From Parabacteroides sp. (GTDB taxonomy: Bacteria > Bacteroidota > Bacteroidia > Bacteroidales > Tannerellaceae), in contig JAGBDR010000004.1 in NCBI GenBank assembly GCA_017937385.1, positions 57,540 through 121,539 of the forward strand: a stretch of 64,000 bases of DNA, in the 5' to 3' direction. Every line of letters begins with the position of its first letter. Position 1 is the stretch's first letter. The notes beneath the pieces are model-generated. The model was not told where the DNA came from, did no database searches, and saw only the letters and a program-made list of their open reading frames with translations. Both the position numbers and the translations under genes were made by a program. Of this stretch, positions 16,870-25,989 are shown piece by piece.

Positions 16870-17820
16870 TCAGTACACCTCTCGGGCCACTTTGCGGACA
16901 CTGTCCGAAGCCATCATCGTATAGAAATGCAGGCTCGGGACGCCGTGCGCGATCAGGTCTTTGCATTGCTGGATGCACCATTCGACGCCGACGGCTTTCG
17001 CATCATCGTCTGTCTTGCATTTGCGGAGTTCCGCGGCAAACGGTTCGGGAATGTCCGAACGGAATATCTTGGGCAGCACGGTAAGCTGGTTCTTGAATAC
17101 GATCGGTTTGATTCCCGGAATGATGGGGACCGTGATACCTTCCGCCCGGCAACGGTCTACGAAAGCGTAATACTTTTCGTTGTCGAAGAACATCTGCGTC
17201 ACTAAATAATCCGCCCCGTTCTTTACCTTCTCTTTCAGATAGAAAATATCCGACTCCATGTTGGGCGCCTCTTCGTGCTTTTCCGGATAGCAAGCCATTC
17301 CGTAGGAGAACGGGGTTTCGTTGGCTTCGAACGTAGAGCCGTCGAGGGCGATTCCTCGGTTGAAATCGTTCACCTGTTTTTGGAGGTCGGTAGCGTGTTC
17401 ATGGTAGAGGTCCGCGTTTTGTCCGGCTTCCAGTGTCTTGATATCTCCCCGGAGCAACAACAGGTCGTAAACGCCTAAAAAGTTCAAGTCGATCAGCGCA
17501 TATTCCGTTTCGTCTTTCGTGAACCCTTTGCAGATGATATGAGGCACGGCCGTTACGCCATATTTATTCTGGATGGCCGACGCGATAGCGACCGATCCGG
17601 GCCGTTTGCGGATATTCACCTTCTGGAAACTACCGTCCGGCAAGGTCTTATAGATATATTCGCTGTGATGGGACGTTATGTTGATGTATTTCGGGTCGAA
17701 CTCGATCAGTTTGTCGATGACGTTGTATACTTTTTGTATGCTGTTCCCTTTCAGAGGAGGAAGTATTTCAAATGAAAAAGCGGTACTCTTGCTACTGTTG
17801 ATCAGATCAATTACTTTCAT
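16870..17820 (-). CDS. metF: 5,10-methylenetetrahydrofolate reductase
   Basis: A 316-residue FAD-dependent TIM-barrel enzyme reducing methylenetetrahydrofolate to methyltetrahydrofolate for methionine synthesis. Signs are FSFEILPPLKG at the N-terminus (catalytic Glu), YINITSHHSEY, LLLRGDIK and DYLVTQMFFDNEKYY. The start MKVIDLINSS at 17820 is preferred because a TACATTTG -7 box lies just upstream (17845-17852, minus). Length and motifs are normal. It is monocistronic. Confidence 0.93.
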   Translation of the reverse strand: MKVIDLINSSKSTAFSFEILPPLKGNSIQKVYNVIDKLIEFDPKYINITSHHSEYIYKTLPDGSFQKVNIRKRPGSVAIASAIQNKYGVTAVPHIICKGFTKDETEYALIDLNFLGVYDLLLLRGDIKTLEAGQNADLYHEHATDLQKQVNDFNRGIALDGSTFEANETPFSYGMACYPEKHEEAPNMESDIFYLKEKVKNGADYLVTQMFFDNEKYYAFVDRCRAEGITVPIIPGIKPIVFKNQLTVLPKIFRSDIPEPFAAELRKCKTDDDAKAVGVEWCIQQCKDLIAHGVPSLHFYTMMASDSVRKVAREVY

Positions 17821-17947
17821 GTCGTTCTTTTTTATTTTGGGTGGCAAATGTACGTAAAAAACGGTTCTTCTTTTGCAGAAAATTGCAAAACATGATGTTT
17901 TTTTAATTTGAATGTGTAAATTTGACGCGTATAAAAAATGGAAAAAC

Positions 17948-18520
17948 ATGTTGGAAGAAAAACAGTTGTTGAAAAAGTTAACCGAAGGATCTGAATTTGG
18001 TTTCAATGCTTTATATAATCTTTGGGCTTCCAGGTTGTATGGTTTTGTATATTCATATCTGAAATCGGATAGTGCGGCAAAGGACATTGTGCAGGAAACA
18101 TTTGTCAGGGTTTGGACCAACAGGGCCGGGATAAATCCGGATGCATCCTTTAAATCTTACTTGTTTACGATTGCTTATCATCTTTTACTGAAAGAACTTC
18201 GCCGCCAATTGAACCACCCTCAAATGGAGAATTACTTGGATTTGAAAAATGAATCCGCCTCTTCGGAAGATATCGAAGCCCAATATGATTTTGAACTCTT
18301 CTTGAAAGCGTTGGAAGTGGCCAAAAAGAAGTTGCCTTTGAAGCAAAGGGAGATTTTTGTGTTAAATAAAGAGTATAGCTTGTCGGTTCGGGAGATAGCC
18401 CTTCGCCTCTCTATTTCGGAACAGGTGGTGCGTAACCAGCTTTCGGCAGCTTTGAAGTTGCTTCGGCGCGAATTGGCCAATTATTCGTACTTGTTCATTC
18501 TCTATGTAATGAATTTATAG
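17948..18520 (+). CDS. ECF-type RNA polymerase sigma factor
   Basis: A 190-residue sigma-70 family factor with region 2 (FNALYNLWASRLYGFVYSYLKS, then DIVQETFVRVW) and region 4 (LPLKQREIFVLNKEYSLSVREIALRLSISEQVVRNQLSAALK). A TAAATTTG -7 box at 17917-17924 lies inside the longer open frame, so translation should start at MLEEKQLL (17948). The next gene encodes a FecR anti-sigma factor and then comes a SusC with an STN domain. This is the standard trans-envelope relay: receptor plug, FecR, ECF sigma. Confidence 0.92.
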   Translation: MLEEKQLLKKLTEGSEFGFNALYNLWASRLYGFVYSYLKSDSAAKDIVQETFVRVWTNRAGINPDASFKSYLFTIAYHLLLKELRRQLNHPQMENYLDLKNESASSEDIEAQYDFELFLKALEVAKKKLPLKQREIFVLNKEYSLSVREIALRLSISEQVVRNQLSAALKLLRRELANYSYLFILYVMNL

Positions 18521-18586
18521 GAAATATGTTTTATAACATACAAAAACGGATGTTATAAATTTCGCCTTTGTGGATATAACTCATAA

Positions 18587-19615
18587 ATGAATATTAAAAG
18601 TCCATTTATGAGTGCATCTGTAAATCATGATTTGAAGGATCTGTTGACGAAATACCAGGCTGGACAGATCAGCCGGGAAGAATTTCGTGAACTCACCCAG
18701 GCGGTCAATAACCACACGGATGAAGAACTTTATCCTGTTTTACTCGATCGTTGGAACCATTGGGAAGGCGGGAAGGAGATGTCGCCGGAAGAGGCGCGTG
18801 AATTATTGCTTCGTACCCGACGACAGGCGAACATGGAGGGGGCAATGGAACGAAAGAAAACGGACTGGCGGCGATTGGCGGCTGTTATTGCCCTTCTTAT
18901 CATGGGAAGCCTTTCGGCTTATTTGTATATGGATAACCGGAGCATCACGCAACTGGCGGACCGGAATATGGTCGTGAATGTGGGAAAAGGAGAACGGGTT
19001 TCGATAACCTTGCCCGATGGAACGAAAGTAAAGCTCAATTCGGAATCGGTTCTTTCTTATAAGCAAAATTTCGGGAAGAAAGACCGGCGTGTGACACTTT
19101 CGGGTGAAGGATACTTTGAAGTTCGGAAAGACCTGCAAAAGAAGTTTGTGGTAAATACGGAATATATGGATATAGAGGTGACGGGGACTTCTTTTAACGT
19201 GTATGCCTATTCGGACCAGGACATAATGGAGATGGCATTGGTTGAGGGAAGTGTTACGGTTTCTTCCGTCCGTCCTCCTTTCAAGAAACTGGATGTTGCG
19301 CCTAATGAAAAGGTCGTTTATAATAAAAAAACCGGCATGATGGAGAAAACAACGACTTCGAACGGGTTGGAAACGGCCTGGATTAGTAAAGAGTTGGTCT
19401 TTAGATCGGAAACAATGGATGTCGTCTTGAAAAGAATCGGCCGGAAATATGGCGTATCCATAGCTGTTTCCGACTCGTCTTTGGTGGAGGAAACCTATAC
19501 GGGTGTGTTTGATGATGAAGAAATCGAGGAAGTAATGGATATTTTGAAATTCCATTATGGATTTGACTACAGGATAAAAGGAACCGACATAAGGCTCTTT
19601 GCGAAAGAAAAATGA
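18587..19615 (+). CDS. FecR-family anti-sigma factor
   Basis: A 342-residue inner-membrane protein. The N-terminal cytoplasmic part binds the sigma factor, one helix (LAAVIALLIMGSLSAYLYM, about 100-118) crosses the membrane, and the periplasmic FecR domain (VGKGERVSITLPDGTKVKLNSES, LSGEGYFEVRKD, VTGTSFNVYAY) is followed by a DUF4974-type C-terminal domain. It should relay signal from the STN domain of the downstream SusC. An internal ATG at 18608 is an alternative start. Confidence 0.92.
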   Translation: MNIKSPFMSASVNHDLKDLLTKYQAGQISREEFRELTQAVNNHTDEELYPVLLDRWNHWEGGKEMSPEEARELLLRTRRQANMEGAMERKKTDWRRLAAVIALLIMGSLSAYLYMDNRSITQLADRNMVVNVGKGERVSITLPDGTKVKLNSESVLSYKQNFGKKDRRVTLSGEGYFEVRKDLQKKFVVNTEYMDIEVTGTSFNVYAYSDQDIMEMALVEGSVTVSSVRPPFKKLDVAPNEKVVYNKKTGMMEKTTTSNGLETAWISKELVFRSETMDVVLKRIGRKYGVSIAVSDSSLVEETYTGVFDDEEIEEVMDILKFHYGFDYRIKGTDIRLFAKEK

Positions 19616-19672
19616 TTGTTAAACTAAAAAATAAGAAAGCGTATGAGTATATAGTATAGTAGCAAAACAAAG

Positions 19673-19702
19673 AAATCCGGAAAGCGGGCAGGCTTTCCGG
19701 AT
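19673..19702 (+). promoter_or_regulatory. Perfect hairpin in the leader between fecR and susC
   Basis: AATCCGGAAAGC (19673-19684) and its exact complement (19691-19702) flank a 6-nt loop GGGCAG. No U-tract follows, so it is more likely an RNA-processing or attenuation element separating regulator and transporter transcripts than a simple terminator. Confidence 0.65.
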
Positions 19703-19776
19703 TAAGGGACTTAGTTCACATGACCATGTTGGAAGCATGGCAGTATAAACTAAAAATCAACTTTAAATTTTATATC

Positions 19777-22700
19777 ATGAATAATATTGATGATTTGATT
19801 ACTACCAAGTACAAAAGTAATAGATTTGGTGGAAAAAACTGGTTGTTTGCGTTAGGTTTTACCTTTTTAACAACATTTTCGGGATATGCGCAAACAGGCA
19901 ATGTCACTTTGAAGGTAAGAAATATGTCATTGCCACGCCTTTTTCAAGAAATAGAAAAACAATCGACTTACCGGTTTTCATATAAGGATGCCGATCTTGC
20001 CGGCGCAGAAAAAGTGACGGTCTCGGTTAAGGAACAGTCATTGAAAAGTTTGCTGACCGACGTGTTGGCAAAGCGGAATTTGACTTATCAGGTGTCTGGT
20101 AACAAGATTCTGGTGACGGTTGTTATTAAAAATTCCAAGTCGACCAAAAAGAAAAAAGTCAGTGGTGTCGTGGTCGACCAGAACGGTGAAACCCTGATCG
20201 GGGTCAATATCTCGGAGAAAGGAACCGCCAATGGGACTATTACCGATATGGACGGACGTTTCACGCTTCAGGTGGGAGATAATAGCAGCTTGTTGGTTTC
20301 CTATATCGGTTATGACGGGCAGGAGATATCGGTCAGCGGGAAAAGTGAGTTTAACATTGTCATGAAAGAGGACTCACAGGCGTTGGACGAAGTTGTCGTG
20401 ATCGGTTATGGCAGCCAGTCTCGTGAATTGATCACCACTTCGGTTTCGAAAGTGGATAAAAAGACGTTGGAAAATATTCCTTACAGCAATCTTGCCTCCG
20501 CTTTGCAGGGATCTGTTTCCGGTGTGAGAGTACAAAGTACCTCCGGACAACCCGGAGAGGCACCACGAATCGTGGTTCGTGGTGGTACATCCATTAACAA
20601 TCCGGATGGCGCAGCTCCTTTATATGTGGTCGATGGGGTCACACGTGATGATATCAATCACTTGTCCAGCAATGATATCGAATCCATACAAGTGTTGAAA
20701 GATGCCGCGTCTACTTCCATTTACGGGGCGAAAGGATCGAATGGCGTTGTGATTGTGACGACCAAGTCGGCTAAAGCAGGCAAGGCAACAGTCTCTTATT
20801 CGTATGATTTCACCGTATCGACCATCGGGAAAAAATATAAGATGGCGAATGCTGTGGATTACCTGACTTTGCAACGTAAAGGTATGATTATGCAAGATAA
20901 ATTTCCGGATGCGACCAGCGAGTTGGGGATGGCAAAAGGATTCGGGACCGGAAATGACTTGACGAACCAGACGGTGTTTACGACCCAATATCTGAATGAT
21001 TCGAACAAGCATAAGCTGAATGAAGGGTGGATGAGTATGCCGGACCCTATCGATCCCACCAAAACGTTGATATTCCAAGATAACAAAGTGTCGGATTTGG
21101 CTTATCGTACCGGATTTTCCCACAATCACCATGCTGAGGTGAGCGGAAGTTCGGAAAGGGCGAAATTCCTGGCTGGAATAGGGTATTTGAAAAACGAGGG
21201 TACTTTGCGTTCTACGGATTATAATCGTTTCTCTTTCAATATTAACGGAGAGGTACAGGTGTTGGATAATTTGAGTGTTACGGGGAAAGTGTACTATTCG
21301 AATACGCGGACCCATTCGTCACCATTCAATACGGATGTCACGTTTTACCGGAATGCCAGTTTAGCACCTACTGCCAAGATTTATTTTGAAGACGGTTCCT
21401 ATTCTCCGGGGCCGCAATGGGGAATGAGCAATCCGTTGTATTCCATGTCGATTGCTAAAAATACGGATAAATCGGAAAATTACACCTTGTCTTTGGGGGC
21501 CGACTGGACGATATTGCCCGGACTTTCCTTTAGACCTCAAATTGCCTTGTATAAAACCAATACGGATAAGAACCGTTTTATGCCGGCCTATTGGAACGGG
21601 CCGAACCAATTGGTAAAGACGAGGGATGCTTCTGCCAATCATGACGAATGGTCGCATTATCAGGCTGATGCCGTGTTGGATTATATGAAAACGTTTTGGG
21701 AGGATCACATTTTCTCAGCCATGTTGGGATTGAATTATACCGAGCGGATCATAGATTCGATCGAGGCTGCCGGCCGGGGTGGTGCCACAGACAACATTAC
21801 GACGGTAAACGGTATTGCGGAAAGAACGAAAGCAGGCAGTTCGAGTTCCACACATAAGATGATGGGATATTTCGGTCGAATAAATTACAATTACAAAAAT
21901 AAGTATCTGTTGACTTTCAGTGCCCGTTATGACGGCGCTTCAAATCTGGGACGTAATAACCGGTATGGGTTTTTTCCTGGTATTTCGGGCGGTTGGCATG
22001 TCGATCAGGAGAATTTCTACCCCGACGAACTGAAAAAAGTTGTGAAGGCGAAATTACGTGCCAGCTATGGTGTGAACGGTAATATCACCGGACTTGCCGA
22101 CTGGGCGGCTGATGGTTATTATAGCGTGGGAAGTACTTTCTTCGGTAATCCGGCGGTACGTCTTGGCTTTCCTGTGAATAATGATGTGAAATGGGAGCGT
22201 TCGAAAACCTTTGATGTAGGTGGTGATTTCAAATTCTTGAATGGACGGTTGAGCGTTACGGCTGATTATTTCAGAAGAAAAACGGACCATCTGATTACGA
22301 TGTTTACGCTTCCGCCCTCGACAGGATTGAACAGTGTCTATACGAATTTGGGAAGCCTTGAAAACAAAGGGGTTGAATTGGAAGTCAATGCTGAAGTCAT
22401 TCGTTTCGGAAAAGATGGCAGTTGGACACTTGGTTTCAACGCGTCGAGAGTGAAAAACAAAATTCTGGAGTTGCCGGAAAATGGTGTGGAAAATAATCGC
22501 ATTGGCGGTGAATATGTGTGGGACCCGTCGCAGAACAAGCATGCTTGGCTGGGTGGTCTGCAAGAAGGAGGCACTATGGGAGATATGTTCGGTTATAAAC
22601 AACTGGGTGTCTATTCGACTGACGAAGAGGCTGCCGGTGCTCCTGAAGATATGCTCGTGACCATTGAGGATAAAACGAAGTTCGGTGGTGACGTGAACTG

Positions 22701-23256
22701 GCTGGACGCGGACGGCGACGGTAAGATCGATTCGAAAGACCGGGTGTATCTGGGTAACCAGTATCCGAAGTGGACAGGTGGTATTTCCAGTAATTTGTCG
22801 TTCAGTGGCTTTGATTTCTATGTACGGGCGGATTATACAGCCGGGCATACCATCTATAACTGGGCGAAAATGTTTATGGACTATGGATTGTTCGGAGGAA
22901 ACAACATGACACAGGATATCGTAAAATATTCTTGGAAAGAGCAGGGAGATGTGACGAACTATCCTCGTTTCTACGAAGGTAATTTTACGCAATGCAACAC
23001 GACGGGAGCGAGACCGATGTCACTGTATTATGAAAAAGGAAATTTCTTGTGTTTCCGTGAAGTGACACTGGCTTATTCTTTCTTGCCGGAAATATTCAAA
23101 AAATTGAGTCTGAGTAATGTGCGTGCATCCGTTACAGGTAGTAACCTTCTATACATTACGGGATATAAAGGGTTGAATCCGGAAGAGGGCGGAACCGACT
23201 TGGGACGCTATGCAATGCCGAGAAACGTGACTTTTTCACTTAATCTTACATTTTAA
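19777..23256 (+). CDS. SusC-like TonB-dependent outer-membrane transporter with STN domain
   Basis: A 1159-residue outer-membrane importer. After a signal peptide (LFALGFTFLTTFSGYAQ) come an STN signalling domain (LKVRNMSLPRLFQEIEKQS...), a carboxypeptidase-regulatory-like domain (VSGVVVDQNGETLIGVNI), the plug (YGSQSRELITTSVSKV, LYVVDGVTRDDI) and a 22-strand barrel. It imports oligosaccharides captured by the SusD partner 12 bp downstream. The STN domain links it to the upstream FecR/ECF pair. The start at 19777 is taken because the added upstream codons lack signal-peptide character. Confidence 0.95.
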   Translation: MNNIDDLITTKYKSNRFGGKNWLFALGFTFLTTFSGYAQTGNVTLKVRNMSLPRLFQEIEKQSTYRFSYKDADLAGAEKVTVSVKEQSLKSLLTDVLAKRNLTYQVSGNKILVTVVIKNSKSTKKKKVSGVVVDQNGETLIGVNISEKGTANGTITDMDGRFTLQVGDNSSLLVSYIGYDGQEISVSGKSEFNIVMKEDSQALDEVVVIGYGSQSRELITTSVSKVDKKTLENIPYSNLASALQGSVSGVRVQSTSGQPGEAPRIVVRGGTSINNPDGAAPLYVVDGVTRDDINHLSSNDIESIQVLKDAASTSIYGAKGSNGVVIVTTKSAKAGKATVSYSYDFTVSTIGKKYKMANAVDYLTLQRKGMIMQDKFPDATSELGMAKGFGTGNDLTNQTVFTTQYLNDSNKHKLNEGWMSMPDPIDPTKTLIFQDNKVSDLAYRTGFSHNHHAEVSGSSERAKFLAGIGYLKNEGTLRSTDYNRFSFNINGEVQVLDNLSVTGKVYYSNTRTHSSPFNTDVTFYRNASLAPTAKIYFEDGSYSPGPQWGMSNPLYSMSIAKNTDKSENYTLSLGADWTILPGLSFRPQIALYKTNTDKNRFMPAYWNGPNQLVKTRDASANHDEWSHYQADAVLDYMKTFWEDHIFSAMLGLNYTERIIDSIEAAGRGGATDNITTVNGIAERTKAGSSSSTHKMMGYFGRINYNYKNKYLLTFSARYDGASNLGRNNRYGFFPGISGGWHVDQENFYPDELKKVVKAKLRASYGVNGNITGLADWAADGYYSVGSTFFGNPAVRLGFPVNNDVKWERSKTFDVGGDFKFLNGRLSVTADYFRRKTDHLITMFTLPPSTGLNSVYTNLGSLENKGVELEVNAEVIRFGKDGSWTLGFNASRVKNKILELPENGVENNRIGGEYVWDPSQNKHAWLGGLQEGGTMGDMFGYKQLGVYSTDEEAAGAPEDMLVTIEDKTKFGGDVNWLDADGDGKIDSKDRVYLGNQYPKWTGGISSNLSFSGFDFYVRADYTAGHTIYNWAKMFMDYGLFGGNNMTQDIVKYSWKEQGDVTNYPRFYEGNFTQCNTTGARPMSLYYEKGNFLCFREVTLAYSFLPEIFKKLSLSNVRASVTGSNLLYITGYKGLNPEEGGTDLGRYAMPRNVTFSLNLTF

Positions 23257-23268
23257 AAACACGATGTC

Positions 23269-24771
23269 ATGAAAAATAGGATCAAAATAATCAGAAATGT
23301 GGTAATAGGGGTTTTGTTTGCCTCGATGATGAGTTGTGACGTGCTGGATGTCGAGTCGCCGAGTGTGATCAGCGGTAGTGCGTATTGGAAGACCGAAGAA
23401 GACCTCAAGGCGGCTAACCAGGCGATTTATACGTATCTGAGGGAAGTGGATGAACAATTGTTTCTTTTGGGTGAATCTCGTGCTGAGACGGCAGGTTTGA
23501 ATGCGGTCGGTAGTGCCGGCGGGTATGATATTTATTTCAACAATACACTGACGTCTGCAACGGTAGGTGCTTCATGGCAACCGTTTTATGCCTTGATTAA
23601 TGCTTGTAACCTGGTTATCAAATATGCAGAAGGCATTCATTTTAATTCACAGGCGGATAAGGACTATTATCTGGCCCAGTCGTATGTGATGAGAGCGTAT
23701 GCCTATTATGTCATGGTCCGTTCCTGGGGAGAGCTGATTATCCGTACAGAGCCGGTAGAGGGGACTGATCCCAAGGTTCTGTATAAAGAGAGATCGTCGG
23801 TTGAAGAGGTGTTTGCTTTGATAAAAAGTGATATCGACAAGTCTATCGAATTGTTTGGCGACCACCCGAACAGCAGTGCGCCGGCAAGCGGAAGGATCTA
23901 TTGGAATAAACCGGCGGCGAATGCTTTGAAAGGGGATGTTTATCTCTGGACTGGAAAACGTCTGAACGGTGGAGAGAAAGATTTTACGATTGCTTTGAAC
24001 GCTCTTAAAGAGGTGAAGGAACCGGGCGTGGAACTGATTCCTGATTTTGGAAAGATTTTTGATGTGGGGAATAAGTTCAATTCCGAGCTTTTGTTTTGCG
24101 CTCACTATCAGAAAGATGAAAGGAATCATAATTTTTATTGGCACACGTGGATAATCCAGGCAGGCGTTCCCGGTAACATCGATGAAGAAACGAAAAATAC
24201 CCTTTTCCCGACAGGTGGCGGCCAAGCGCTTACCGTACCGACCAAGTTGTTGGTGGACGCTTACGATCCGGATGATACCCGTAAAGCCGGTACCTTATAT
24301 GAAATATATACGTATGATGAGGAAGGAAACCGGGAATATTATCAAAGTGTGTGCACGAAAGGAAAAGGGTTGGTGGAATCCGGACATCGTTATTTCATGA
24401 GCCATGTGATTCTGTATCGCTATGCGGATGTCCTGTTGATGATGGCGGAGGCCAAAAATGCCTTGGGTATGGATCCTTCTGACGAGATCAACCAGATCCG
24501 GCAAAGAGCGTATGGGGAAAATTTCGACAAGCATGTTTTTGTCAGTGGGTCGAAAGCCTATAACGACGAAGTGATTCTGAAAGAGCGTTTGTTGGAATTT
24601 GCCTTTGAGTGTAAAAGATGGTGGGACCTGTTGCGCTTTGATAAAGCGTTTGATCTGGTCCCCTCTCTTCAGAACAAGAAAGGCAAGGATTACCTGAAGC
24701 TGTTTCCGATCAGCGATGATTTGTTGAGTAAAGAACCTATGGTCAGACAAAATCCGGGTTATGACGAGTAA
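23269..24771 (+). CDS. SusD-like surface glycan-binding lipoprotein
   Basis: A 500-residue SusD/RagB-family lipoprotein (lipobox SMMSC, Cys23) that forms the lid over the SusC barrel. Typical segments are YWKTEEDLKAANQAIYTYL, FYALINACNLVIKYAE, AQSYVMRAYAYYVMVRSWGEL and the C-terminal ERLLEFAFECKRWWDLLRF. It starts 12 bp after susC and is surely cotranscribed. The ligand cannot be read from sequence; the enzymes downstream suggest an amino-sugar-containing glycan. Confidence 0.94.
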   Translation: MKNRIKIIRNVVIGVLFASMMSCDVLDVESPSVISGSAYWKTEEDLKAANQAIYTYLREVDEQLFLLGESRAETAGLNAVGSAGGYDIYFNNTLTSATVGASWQPFYALINACNLVIKYAEGIHFNSQADKDYYLAQSYVMRAYAYYVMVRSWGELIIRTEPVEGTDPKVLYKERSSVEEVFALIKSDIDKSIELFGDHPNSSAPASGRIYWNKPAANALKGDVYLWTGKRLNGGEKDFTIALNALKEVKEPGVELIPDFGKIFDVGNKFNSELLFCAHYQKDERNHNFYWHTWIIQAGVPGNIDEETKNTLFPTGGGQALTVPTKLLVDAYDPDDTRKAGTLYEIYTYDEEGNREYYQSVCTKGKGLVESGHRYFMSHVILYRYADVLLMMAEAKNALGMDPSDEINQIRQRAYGENFDKHVFVSGSKAYNDEVILKERLLEFAFECKRWWDLLRFDKAFDLVPSLQNKKGKDYLKLFPISDDLLSKEPMVRQNPGYDE

Positions 24772-24801
24772 AGATTACTGGGTTATTGATAAAATGCAGA
24801 A

Positions 24802-25980
24802 ATGAATATGAGATTATTTTTATTGACCTTGTTGGCGTTGTCTTGTCTGTCCGGCAATATACAGGGAAAGGACTTGGGTAAGCGGCCGGAAGTAAGGAAA
24901 ATCAAAGATATAGTGGTCTATGAAGATCCGCAGTTTTATGTTGCGTTTCCATCCGTCGTAAAAAGCGGGGATGATTATCTGGTCGCTTTCCGCCGTGCGC
25001 CCAACAGAGTCATGTTGGGAGAGCCCTATCCGACACATACGGACATGAATAGCTATTTGGTTATGGTCCGTTCGAAAGACGGCGAAAACTGGACGAAGGA
25101 ACCGGAACTGATTTATGCGCATCCTTTTGGAGGATCGCAAGATCCTTGTCTGTTGAAGTTGAGGGATGGCACGTTACTTTGTACGAGCTATGGATGGATC
25201 CAACTTCGGGAGGATGCGATAGCTAAAATGGAACAGCCTGTTTATCATGAAGGTGGATGGGTTCCCCTTGGCGGTTATATTGTGCGTTCTTTCGACAATG
25301 GAAAAACGTGGGAAGGACCGATCTATCCGCCTGCCGTCAAAGGCGGAATTTATAAGGATCCGATGGGGAAACCGTTACCTGCCTATAACAGAGGTGCGTT
25401 GTATGAGGGGAAAAGTGGAAGGATTTTCTGGGTGGTAGCGGCTATGGACGATAACCCGCTGACAAAAACTTCCAATCATCTGCTCTACTCGGACGATAAG
25501 GGATTGACCTGGCAATATTCGGGTATTGTGGCAACGCATGAAAAATTCATATTTAACGAGGCTTCTGTTTATGAAACGCCGAAAGGGGATATTGTCGCTT
25601 TCATCCGTACTGAAAATCCGGAGACCCGTGCTTGTATAGCACGGTCTACGGATGGAGGAAAAACATTCAAGTGGCAACCTATGGGATTCTACGGACATCC
25701 TTTGGCGGCGGTCAGGCTTCCTGATAACCGCGTTTTCTTGACGTATGGTTATCGGGAGAAACCCTGTGGGGTCCGGGCTCGAATACTGAATGCGGAGTGT
25801 ACGGATTTTGCGACTGCAGAGGAAATCATACTGCGTGATGACAACGGGCCTGGAACGGATGTCGGATATTCATGGCCGGTCGTTTTGGACGATAACCGGG
25901 TACTTGTCGTTTATTACATCACCAGAGCGGACGGTTTGCGTTATATTGGCGGTACGATTTTGGAAATAGGTTCCAATTAA
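24802..25980 (+). CDS. BNR/Asp-box repeat glycosidase (sialidase superfamily)
   Basis: A 392-residue secreted or lipid-anchored beta-propeller protein (signal with LALSC). At least four Asp-box-like repeats occur: SKDGENW, SFDNGKTW, SDDKGLTW and STDGGKTF. This places it in the sialidase superfamily. A clear RIP arginine motif of GH33 sialidases is not visible, only AFRRAPNR near residue 55-62, so sialidase activity is plausible rather than shown. It is 30 bp after susD and followed by a GH20 gene, which suits removal of terminal acidic sugars before hexosaminidase action. Confidence 0.78.
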   Translation: MNMRLFLLTLLALSCLSGNIQGKDLGKRPEVRKIKDIVVYEDPQFYVAFPSVVKSGDDYLVAFRRAPNRVMLGEPYPTHTDMNSYLVMVRSKDGENWTKEPELIYAHPFGGSQDPCLLKLRDGTLLCTSYGWIQLREDAIAKMEQPVYHEGGWVPLGGYIVRSFDNGKTWEGPIYPPAVKGGIYKDPMGKPLPAYNRGALYEGKSGRIFWVVAAMDDNPLTKTSNHLLYSDDKGLTWQYSGIVATHEKFIFNEASVYETPKGDIVAFIRTENPETRACIARSTDGGKTFKWQPMGFYGHPLAAVRLPDNRVFLTYGYREKPCGVRARILNAECTDFATAEEIILRDDNGPGTDVGYSWPVVLDDNRVLVVYYITRADGLRYIGGTILEIGSN

Positions 25981-25989
25981 GCATTTGAG

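Noticed and set aside
22054-22992. 312-residue minus-strand frame inside susC
   Set aside because: It lies wholly within a strong SusC gene on the other strand and has the His/Ile/Arg-rich look of an antisense frame.
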